DNA of 5,377 bases from Burkholderiales bacterium (GTDB taxonomy: Bacteria; Pseudomonadota; Gammaproteobacteria; Burkholderiales; Burkholderiaceae_C). Each line of letters opens with the position of its first letter. Position 1 is the stretch's first letter. This document shows positions 1-5,377 of the stretch, one piece after another. The notes beneath the pieces are model-generated. The model saw only the letters and a program-made list of their open reading frames with translations, was not told the origin of the DNA and did no database searches. Position numbers and translations under genes: made by a program. The stretch spans positions 1-5,377 of the forward strand of contig JAABPT010000153.1 in the NCBI GenBank assembly GCA_011391855.1, given 5' to 3'.

Positions 1-1
1 G

Positions 2-634
2 GTCCCGGTCCCCGATGTGGCCGTCGGTCGCCATGTCACGCCGCGCAAACCCGGCGTGTTCATCCGCAGGGGGCCGGCCGCCGAGACTGCAGTTCCGGAC
101 GCCGACCTTTCCGAAGCGCCAGCGGGTGTCCACCGCGAACTCATCACCGGGCAGTTCGGCCTGGTGCCGCCCTGGGTCAAGTCGGCGTCCGACGCGAAGC
201 TGCGCTCGACCAAACTGGTCAATGCCCGCTGCGAAACCGTCACCACCTCCAACAATTTCCGCGAGGCCTGGCTGGGCGCGCGGCGCTGCATCGTGCCGAT
301 GATGGCGTTCTTCGAAGACGACTTTCGCAGCGGCAAGGCCGTGCCCACGCGCATCGCCCGCGTCGACGGCCAACCCATGGGCGTGGCCGGACTGTGGGAG
401 CGCTGGAGCGGCGTCGGGGGCGACGTGATCATCAGCTTCACCCTGCTCACGGTGAACGCCAACAGCCATGCCCTGATGAGCCGCTACCAGCAGCCCGGCA
501 GCGAGAAACGCATGCCGGCGATCCTGAACGAGGGCGCGTATGACGCCTGGCTCACCGTCCACCCCGAAAAGGCGCGGGAGTTCATGCGCGCCTGCCCGGC
601 CAACTGGCTGCTGGCGAACCCGGTGGAAAAGTAG
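2..634 (+). CDS. SRAP-family (YedK/HMCES-like) protein, 5' truncated by window edge
   Basis: SRAP (SOS response-associated peptidase) proteins covalently cap abasic sites in single-stranded DNA through an N-terminal Cys2 exposed after Met removal. Here 210 residues are visible, ending at TAG 632-634. The frame is open to base 2 and the expected MC(G/N)RY-like N-terminus is missing, so the true start lies left of the window; the GTG at 17 is internal. Family blocks seen in order: TPRKPGVFIRR, FGLVPPW, VNARCET (the conserved active-site Asn), RRCIVPMMAFFED (the Glu equivalent to YedK Glu105), AGLWERW, FTLLTVNAN and EKRMPAIL. The His usually found just before the RMP block (IHxRMP, or FHKPxDEKRM in a second subfamily) is not at either usual place: this protein has YQQPGSEKRMP. 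The gene converges on the exporter operon, so it is probably transcribed independently. Family assignment is firm; activity is not tested by sequence. Confidence 0.88.
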   Translation, partial: VPVPDVAVGRHVTPRKPGVFIRRGPAAETAVPDADLSEAPAGVHRELITGQFGLVPPWVKSASDAKLRSTKLVNARCETVTTSNNFREAWLGARRCIVPMMAFFEDDFRSGKAVPTRIARVDGQPMGVAGLWERWSGVGGDVIISFTLLTVNANSHALMSRYQQPGSEKRMPAILNEGAYDAWLTVHPEKAREFMRACPANWLLANPVEK

Positions 635-665
635 CCGGCACCTGGCCACGGGCAATAGCCTGGCG
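635..665. other. Convergent intergenic spacer, no clear terminator
   Basis: This 31-base spacer separates the TAG of the SRAP gene from the TGA of the patatin gene on the opposite strand. I see only a very short GGC-AATA-GCC inverted repeat and a repeated CCTGGC, with no stable stem followed by a T-run on either strand. Transcription from the two sides may therefore end inside the opposing genes or by Rho-dependent termination, which is inference. Confidence 0.5.
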
Positions 666-1790
666 TCATTTCCGCTCGTTCGGTACCGCGGAGACCGGCA
701 TCAGGTCCGACAAGCCGGGCGGGCAAGTTCTCGCAGCGTCAAGATCGCGCAGCAGCCGCTGATAGTCGGCCGACTGGCGCAGCAGCCGTCCGGCCATTTC
801 GCGAAGGCGGTCGACCTGTTCGGCGCTCAGCACGAAGCTTGTCGGCAGGTTGCGGAAGTAGCGCTTTTCCTCTGGGTCGGCGATGGCGTCGAAGTTGACG
901 TCGATGGCATAGAACTCGACCGCCAGCGGCTGACCGTCGGGGCCGCGCAGCTTCTGGAGCGCGCGCACGAAATCGCGCAGCAACTCGACCTGCTCGTAGC
1001 TGTAGCGGTCGATCGGCACGCCAGTGGCGCGGATCAGCATCGAGACCACGTTGGGCGGTTTTTCTTCCGTGCCCCAGTCGTTCTCGGCATCGGCGAGTGA
1101 ATTGACGATCACCACCGCAAAGCGCTTGAGCTTGTCGAAGCCCGAGATCTGGCGAAAGTGCTCGCTTGCCAGCGACGCTTCCATGCCTTCGAGCAGCGTG
1201 CGCAGGCCGACGTTATCGGACAGCCCGCCATCGATCAGGTGCAGGTAGCGGTGCGCCACGCTGTCCTCCAAGGCAGCCAACTCGTGGTCGCGCAGGGTGG
1301 CGCGGCCGAGGTTTTGCTTGCCTACGTCGGAGCCCAGCACCCGCGTTTCATTGGCGCGCAGGTCGAAGTCGCAACGGCCGGCGAAGTTGTCGAAGTCGAC
1401 CGGGGCGAACACGCCGGGCACGGCCGATGACGCGGCGGCGGCACGGGCCAGCGTGACCTTGCTCAGGTCGGCGCAGAACAGGTCGAAGGTGTTCTGGTTG
1501 AAAGTGATGCGCGTACCGGTGGTGACCTCGGTCGCCGCCACGTTGGCGAACGGCCCGCCGCGGCTGCGCAGGTCGCCGAAAGTCGCGCCGTCGAACAGGA
1601 TCTGGTCGTAGTACTCGGCCGCCAGGTCGCTGCGCGTGAAGCTGCCGCCGGACATCTGGGGCCAATTCAACGGGTTCAGCACCTTGCCGACCAGTTCGCC
1701 TTGCACATCTCGCTTGAGGAAGCGCTTTTCATACTCGTCGAACAGCCGCTCGCCGTGCAACGCATAGGCCAACGCGGTGAAGCTGCCGCC

Positions 1791-1793
1791 TTA
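1791..1793 (-). other. In-frame ochre codon at the G-x-S-x-G nucleophile position
   Basis: The minus strand reads GGT GTC TAA GGC GGC AGC TTC, that is G V stop G G S F. It lies between an upstream segment ending DEVTLVTG and a downstream segment SFTALAYALHGERLF, which join as one patatin elbow region. A single C-to-A change on the coding strand (G-to-T on the plus strand) from TCA Ser would produce it. TAA cannot be read as selenocysteine (UGA) or pyrrolysine (UAG). Confidence 0.9.
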
Positions 1794-2107
1794 GACACCG
1801 GTGACGAGGGTGACTTCGTCGAGCAGGCGTCCGGTGCCAATGGGCTTGGGCACGGGCGTGCGGCGCAGTTCTTCGAGGATGCCGTACGAGAACGCCGCCG
1901 CGCGCGTGCCACCGCCAGACATGGCAACGACGAGCCCGAACTCAGGGTCGCCGCGGTCGACCTGCCAGTTCTTCATGCGGTAGCCGTATTCGTGGTCGTA
2001 CTGCGCCAGCGGTGGGTTGGCCGGCCGCGACGCGCAGCCGGCGAGCAGCAGCGCGAGCAGGGGCAGCGCGACAGCGAACCCGACGCCGCTGCGCGCGGCG
2101 TGAGTCT

Positions 2108-2111
2108 TCAT
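2108..2111 (-). promoter_or_regulatory. ATGA start-stop overlap coupling permease B to the patatin lipoprotein
   Basis: The patatin ATG (2111-2109) overlaps the permease B TGA (2110-2108). With the strong AAGGAGG just upstream, this places the lipoprotein in the same operon as the exporter and suggests coordinated synthesis. Confidence 0.8.
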
Positions 2112-3259
2112 TCGGCGGCCTCCTTGCGCCGCTGGTGCACGCCCCAGGCGGCCAGCGAGGCGTAGAGCAACAGCAGCGCGGTCATGTTGAAGACCTCCGG
2201 ACGGATCTCGCTCCAGCTGGCGCCCATCTGGTTCAGTTTGACGAAGCCGAAGATACCCGACGTGGTCGGGATCAGCAGCGCCAGCGCATTGACCGACGCC
2301 GGCATGGCTTCGCGCGGGAAGACGATACCGCACATGAAGACGAACGGCACCGAGGTCGCCAGCAGCACCTGGAACGCGCGCTCTCGGTCGGCGAACCATG
2401 CGCCCAGCGCGATGCCCAGACTGGCGATGGTCAGTGAGGTGAGCGCGGCGAAAGCGAGCGCGCCGGCGAAGTTGCCGCCGCGCGGATAGTCCTGGAACCA
2501 GAAGACGAAACCCATGAAGTAGAGCAGGGCCAGAAAGACAAACAGCGCAAATCCGAAAAGGGTGCCAAGCAGCGTGCCCGGCCCGGCCGGTTGCGCAGCA
2601 AACAGCGTGCCGGAGCGCGTCTCAAGCCAGGTGCCGACCAGCGAGGCGATGGCTATCAGCATCACCTGCTGCACGATCAGGATACTCACCGCGGCAACCA
2701 CATAGCTGCCGTAGCCACGTGCCAGGTTGTACAGCGGCTGGTCGATGAAAGCCGGGCCGGCTCGCGCCGCTTGCAGCAACGCACCGGCCGGTGCGCCCTG
2801 GTGCGCCATGCGCGTGGCGGTGACGCCGCCAGCCGTGCCTTGCACCACCGCGCCCACGCTGCCGAGCACCGCCTTGTCTTGCACCGGGTAGGCGCCGCTG
2901 CCGAACACGGTCACGGCGGTGGGCGTGCCGCGGGCCGCATCGCGCGCGAAGTTCTCGGGCACGAGCACGATGCCGGCAATGCGCCCGCTGGCGAGCGCGC
3001 CGCGGGCTTCGTCGACCGATGACGCGGTGCCTTCGATGCGCACCGACGGTACGCCAGAGAGCTGCGCCACGATGCTGCGCGACATTGCGCTGGCGTCGAG
3101 ATCGACGACGACGAGTGGAATGTTGCGCACCGCCTGTGTCGTGTACGGCAGCGGATAGAAAAAGGAGTAGACCGGAATCGCGAACACGAACATCAGCAGC
3201 AGCCCGCGGTCACGCAGCGCGGCCAGGGCCGTGTGCGACAGCGCGCGCCACAGCCCCAT
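2108..3259 (-). CDS. ABC-2 type transporter permease B
   Basis: Inner-membrane permease of an ABC-2 exporter, 383 residues, a usual length for YbhS/YbhR/YhhJ-type subunits. One N-terminal membrane segment (about 18-36) is followed by an extracytoplasmic domain (about 45-180, beginning IPLVVVDLDASAMSR). A C-terminal bundle of membrane helices follows (about 185-208, 230-255, 264-288, 297-317, 323-341 and 358-375). The segment FMCGIVFPREAMP is the typical ABC-2 membrane signature near the end. The start chosen is ATG 3259-3257, which forms TGATG with the stop of permease A; the frame stays open further upstream to 3772 but there it is out-of-frame with, and inside, permease A. Upstream of the ATG only a G-rich stretch (GGGG) serves as a weak ribosome binding site, so reinitiation from the preceding gene is likely. 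It probably pairs with permease A as a heterodimer. The substrate cannot be read from sequence. Confidence 0.92.
   Translation of the reverse strand: MGLWRALSHTALAALRDRGLLLMFVFAIPVYSFFYPLPYTTQAVRNIPLVVVDLDASAMSRSIVAQLSGVPSVRIEGTASSVDEARGALASGRIAGIVLVPENFARDAARGTPTAVTVFGSGAYPVQDKAVLGSVGAVVQGTAGGVTATRMAHQGAPAGALLQAARAGPAFIDQPLYNLARGYGSYVVAAVSILIVQQVMLIAIASLVGTWLETRSGTLFAAQPAGPGTLLGTLFGFALFVFLALLYFMGFVFWFQDYPRGGNFAGALAFAALTSLTIASLGIALGAWFADRERAFQVLLATSVPFVFMCGIVFPREAMPASVNALALLIPTTSGIFGFVKLNQMGASWSEIRPEVFNMTALLLLYASLAAWGVHQRRKEAAE
2119..2125 (-). promoter_or_regulatory. Strong Shine-Dalgarno for the patatin lipoprotein
   Basis: The minus strand reads AAGGAGG, then seven bases, then ATG at 2111. 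The site lies inside the last codons of permease B (Lys-Glu-Ala-Ala-Glu-stop) and is the best ribosome binding site in the window. It fixes the lipoprotein start and, with the ATGA overlap, indicates active translation of the patatin gene from the operon messenger. Confidence 0.85.
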
Positions 3260-3261
3260 CA
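3257..3261 (-). promoter_or_regulatory. TGATG stop-start overlap coupling permease A to permease B
   Basis: The TGA of permease A (3261-3259) shares its last base with the ATG of permease B (3259-3257). Such one-base overlaps usually let a terminating ribosome restart, which favours matched amounts of the two channel subunits. The weak upstream ribosome binding site fits this reading. Confidence 0.75.
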
Positions 3262-4437
3262 CCGCGCACCCCAGCGAGCGGGCTGGCGCACGGCGCGGGC
3301 AAGAAGCGGCAGGCCGATCGACAAGGGCAGGGCGATGAACCACAGCAGCGGCGCCATGCCGATCGCCCAGTCGCTCGCGCTGGCACCGCCCAGCCACTGG
3401 CCTTGCTGCACTGGCAGGTAGTAGGTGTAGGGCAGCAGGCCGCCCCACCACTGCGCAGCCTCGCCCATTGCGGCGCGCGGAAACGAAAACCCGCTGAAGG
3501 CCAGACCGGTCGCGACGTACAGGCCGGTCAGGCTGAGCGCCAGGCGCAGGTTGACCGTCAGGCCGAGCAGCATGATCGCGATCGCGATTGAAACCACCAT
3601 CAGTACCCCGATCGCGATCACCCACAACATCAAGCTGCCGGCGGGTGTCCAGCCGCGCCAGCCAGCGAGCGTGGCCACGATGACCAGCGCGAACAGCAGA
3701 TAGACCAGCGCCAGCGGAGCCAGCTTGCCGGCCAGGGCGCGCGGCAGGCTGCCCCCGGCGGCCTGCAGCCACGCATCGACGCTGCGGTTGCGGAACTCGC
3801 GGCCCAGCGCTGAAACGGCTGCGATGACGCAGAACAGATGCAGGGCGACCGGCAGCAGCATGCCCGCAAAGTAGGCTTCGTAGGACAGGCTGGGGTTGAA
3901 CAGGGTGCGCAGGTCCGCCTGCACGCCGCCCAGGCGCGCGGAAGCCTGCGCCAGGCCGCCGCCGAAGCGGGCTTCGCTGACGACGGCGCGATCGATCGCC
4001 ATCGACGATACCGCCGCGCGCACGTCGCCGCCGATCGTGCCCGCCGCGAGCGAGAACTGCGCGTTGTCGTACAGCACCACGGGCTGCGGCGCATGGCGCA
4101 ATTGCTCGCGTTCCCAGTTCGGCGGGATGTGGACGACGCCATAGACGGCGCCGCTGCGTACCAGCGGCTGTGCGGCTTGCAGGCTGGCCGGCTGCGCGGT
4201 GATGGCCAGCCCGCGCGTGGCCGCCATGCGCCGGATCAGCTCACGCGAGGCGCTGCTGTGGTCTTCGTCGACGACGGCAATCGGCAGGCTCGTGGGGATG
4301 CCGTACGAGAACATCCACAACAGCAGCGCCAGCGTGGCGGCGGGAAACCAGATCAGCAGCGAAAGATCCCAGCGGTGGTGGCCGAAGTAGCGCAATTCGC
4401 GCGCGATCACTGCGCGAAGGCCGGTTGCCGCCATCAT
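3259..4437 (-). CDS. ABC-2 type transporter permease A
   Basis: Inner-membrane permease of 392 residues, paralogous in layout to permease B. A cytoplasmic N-terminus (ARELRYFGHHR) leads to a membrane helix at about 25-46. An extracytoplasmic domain of some 140 residues follows (about 50-187, starting LPIAVVDEDHSSASRELIRR). Five hydrophobic segments come next (about 189-211, 238-259, 267-291, 299-320 and 360-383). The FSGFSFPRAAM and LPYTYYLPVQQ blocks match the C-terminal ABC-2 region of YhhJ/YbhR-like proteins. Two adjacent ATGs (4437 and 4434) could start it; I took the first. The gap to the adaptor stop is 8 bases (CAACAACC in the gene's direction) and no good Shine-Dalgarno is visible, which suggests coupling to the adaptor gene. 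A nucleotide-binding subunit is required for ABC transport but is not encoded next to it. Family call is firm, substrate unknown. Confidence 0.93.
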   Translation of the reverse strand: MMAATGLRAVIARELRYFGHHRWDLSLLIWFPAATLALLLWMFSYGIPTSLPIAVVDEDHSSASRELIRRMAATRGLAITAQPASLQAAQPLVRSGAVYGVVHIPPNWEREQLRHAPQPVVLYDNAQFSLAAGTIGGDVRAAVSSMAIDRAVVSEARFGGGLAQASARLGGVQADLRTLFNPSLSYEAYFAGMLLPVALHLFCVIAAVSALGREFRNRSVDAWLQAAGGSLPRALAGKLAPLALVYLLFALVIVATLAGWRGWTPAGSLMLWVIAIGVLMVVSIAIAIMLLGLTVNLRLALSLTGLYVATGLAFSGFSFPRAAMGEAAQWWGGLLPYTYYLPVQQGQWLGGASASDWAIGMAPLLWFIALPLSIGLPLLARAVRQPARWGAR

Positions 4438-4445
4438 GGTTGTTG

Positions 4446-5377
4446 TCAGCGCGACTCGACCAGCACCGACATGCCAGGGCGCAGACCTTCGACCGGCGCC
4501 TGCGGCCGCACTCGGACCTCGAAGGTGCGCACGTCGTAGCCGCTGGACTGCCGCGTGGCGCGCCAGGTGGCGTAGTCGCCGCGCGGACTGATGGTGTCGA
4601 TGACAAAGCGTACCGGCTTGTTGCCCAACGCAGGCACCGTGCCGTCGAGCGGGGCGCCGATCTTGATGCCGGCGAAATCGTCCTCGCGAAGGTTGAAGAC
4701 CACCCAGATGTCGGCCAGGTCCACCAGCGTCAGGACCGGGAAACCCGCGCCGGCGAGTTCGCCGGCCTGCAGAACCACCTTGTCGACATGGGCCGCGCGC
4801 GGCGCCTTCAGCACCAGTTCGAGCGCTGCCGCATCGACTTCAGCGACGCCGCCCGCGGCCTGCAGTGCGGCTGCGCTGGCGGCCCGCTTTTCCTGCGGGC
4901 GTGCGCCGGTGATTGCGGTGTCGTACTGGGCCTTGGCGGCGAGCGCGGTTTCGAGCGCGGCCTTGTAGTTGGTCTGCGCCTCATCATTGCGCTGCAGCGA
5001 CACCAGGCCTTCCTTGTACAGCGTGTTCAGCCGCTGGTGGGTCTTGTCGGCCAGATCGACGGCGGCGGTGGCCTTGTCCCACATCGCCTTGGCGACGCGG
5101 ATGTCCTCGGCGCGTGCCCCCACATCCACCAGGTCGCGCCGTGCATCGGCCGCGGCCTGCACCGCGCCAGCCTGCGCCACCTTGGCGCGCACTTCCGGGC
5201 TGTCCAGGGTGACCAGCACCGCGCCGGCGGCCACGGCCTGGCCCTCGCGCACCGGCAGCGTGGCGATGCGCGCCGAGATCTTTGGCGAAATGTTGATGGT
5301 GCGGGCCTCGACCTGCCCTTGCAGGGGTACCGGCGCGGGGTGGTAGGCCAGCCACAGACCCCAGCCGATGAAGGCCA
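4446..5377 (-). CDS. HlyD/EmrA-family periplasmic adaptor (membrane fusion protein), 5' truncated by window edge
   Basis: Adaptor that links an inner-membrane exporter to a TolC-like outer-membrane duct. The visible 309 residues end at TGA 4448-4446 and the frame is open to the window edge, so the start lies beyond 5377; the GTG at 5252 is internal. In order: the end of an N-terminal membrane anchor (FIGWGLWLAY); the first half of the biotinyl-lipoyl domain (QVEARTINISPKISARIATL, then VREGQAVAAGAVLVTLDS); a long Ala/Lys/Glu-rich helical hairpin (visible residues about 64-180) with the usual turn LYKEGLVSLQRNDEA; the second lipoyl half (LVLKAPRAAHVDKVVLQAGE); a beta-barrel region (LADIWVVFNLREDDFAGIKIG); and the C-terminal LRPGMSVLVESR. 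Direct linkage to two ABC-2 permeases points to a YbhG/YhiI-like role rather than RND or MFS efflux. A dedicated outer-membrane partner is not in the window. Confidence 0.92.
   Translation of the reverse strand, partial: AFIGWGLWLAYHPAPVPLQGQVEARTINISPKISARIATLPVREGQAVAAGAVLVTLDSPEVRAKVAQAGAVQAAADARRDLVDVGARAEDIRVAKAMWDKATAAVDLADKTHQRLNTLYKEGLVSLQRNDEAQTNYKAALETALAAKAQYDTAITGARPQEKRAASAAALQAAGGVAEVDAAALELVLKAPRAAHVDKVVLQAGELAGAGFPVLTLVDLADIWVVFNLREDDFAGIKIGAPLDGTVPALGNKPVRFVIDTISPRGDYATWRATRQSSGYDVRTFEVRVRPQAPVEGLRPGMSVLVESR

Larger units (their letters stand above)
666..2111 (-). pseudogene. Patatin-like phospholipase lipoprotein with TAA at the catalytic serine codon
   Basis: Patatin-family lipid acyl hydrolases use a Ser-Asp dyad. 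The frame is 482 codons including both stops. The start ATG (2111-2109) follows AAGGAGG at 7 bases spacing and overlaps the upstream permease stop as ATGA. Residues 1-26 form a lipoprotein signal ending in a LAGC lipobox (Cys26); Ala27-Ser28 after the Cys do not give the Asp+2 inner-membrane retention signal, so outer-membrane sorting is likely. Residues 65-70 are SGGGTR, the glycine-rich oxyanion-hole motif. The nucleophile elbow should be GVSGG, but codon 107 (1793-1791) is TAA, giving G105-V106-stop-G108-G109. The same frame continues without another stop through SSAVPGVF (about 228-235) and LIDGGLSDN, with catalytic Asp at 294, to TGA at 668-666. As written, only a 106-residue inactive lipoprotein would be made. 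The remaining part can be read as an open frame from TTG 1772, but this lacks the elbow and has no convincing ribosome binding site. Pseudogene, sequencing error and readthrough all remain possible. Confidence 0.85.

Noticed and set aside
17..634. Complete SRAP gene starting at GTG 17
   Set aside because: The frame is open upstream to the window edge and the essential MC-start block is missing, so the gene is cut by the window.
632..668. Bidirectional terminator between the convergent genes
   Set aside because: No stable stem-loop with a T-run is visible on either strand.
666..1772. Separate 368-residue gene starting at TTG 1772
   Set aside because: It is in the same frame as the upstream lipoprotein part, begins seven codons after the TAA in the middle of a conserved patatin segment, and has no proper ribosome binding site. 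It is the rest of the interrupted gene.
1791..1793. Recoding of the stop as selenocysteine or pyrrolysine
   Set aside because: Those use UGA and UAG; this codon is UAA, and the expected residue is Ser.
1791..2399. 202-residue minus-strand frame extending upstream of the lipoprotein signal peptide
   Set aside because: The stretch before 2111 lies within permease B in another frame; the ATG at 2111 has the ribosome binding site, signal peptide and ATGA overlap.
3574..3619. Clustered palindromes GATCGCGATCGCGAT and GATCGCGATC
   Set aside because: They fall in the membrane segment of permease A and are explained by alternating Ile (ATC) and Ala (GCG) codons, with no repeat unit elsewhere in the window.
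2108..3772. Long 554-residue version of permease B
   Set aside because: The first part is an Arg/Gly/Ala-rich out-of-frame shadow of permease A; ATG 3259 begins the typical ABC-2 N-terminus.
3838..4539. Plus-strand 233-residue open frame opposite permease A and the adaptor
   Set aside because: Low-complexity Arg/Gln/Ala/His-rich composition, no recognisable domain, and antisense to well-supported genes. It is typical of GC-rich shadow frames, as are 2591-3022, 1701-2165 and 3019-3591.
4446..5252. Adaptor starting at GTG 5252
   Set aside because: The frame continues upstream with a membrane anchor and the first lipoyl strands, so this Val is internal.

Overview
The window is a GC-rich, densely packed bacterial segment. 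Strongly G/C-biased third codon positions and the style of the proteins suggest a proteobacterium, most likely a betaproteobacterium of the Burkholderiales; that placement is inference from composition and protein character, not from a search. There are no RNA genes, insertion sequences or CRISPR repeats, and no intergenic gap longer than about 31 bases.

Layout: bases 1-634 (+) hold the 3' part of an SRAP-family gene (YedK/HMCES-like abasic-site DNA-protein crosslinker), whose start lies left of the window. It converges, across a 31-base spacer, on a minus-strand operon that fills the rest. Read in its own direction (right to left), the operon is: an HlyD/EmrA-type periplasmic adaptor whose start lies beyond base 5377 (to 4446); ABC-2 permease A (4437-3259); ABC-2 permease B (3259-2108); and a patatin-like phospholipase lipoprotein (2111-666). 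The junctions are an 8-base gap, a one-base TGATG overlap and a four-base ATGA overlap, so the genes are probably co-transcribed and translationally coupled.

The adaptor and the two permeases resemble the YbhG/YbhS/YbhR and YhiI/YhhJ type of exporter: a heterodimeric inner-membrane ABC-2 channel joined to a periplasmic adaptor, usually working with a TolC-like outer-membrane protein. The ATP-binding subunit usually found between adaptor and permeases is absent here. It may lie to the right of the window or elsewhere in the genome.

The most striking observation is in the lipoprotein. Its reading frame is open and keeps the patatin motifs (the GGGTR oxyanion-hole motif, a SSAVPGVF segment, the catalytic DGG), but codon 107 is TAA. 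That codon sits exactly where the nucleophilic serine of the G-x-S-x-G elbow belongs (G-V-[stop]-G-G). The gene is therefore either a recent pseudogene, a sequencing error, or a case of stop-codon readthrough at the active site.
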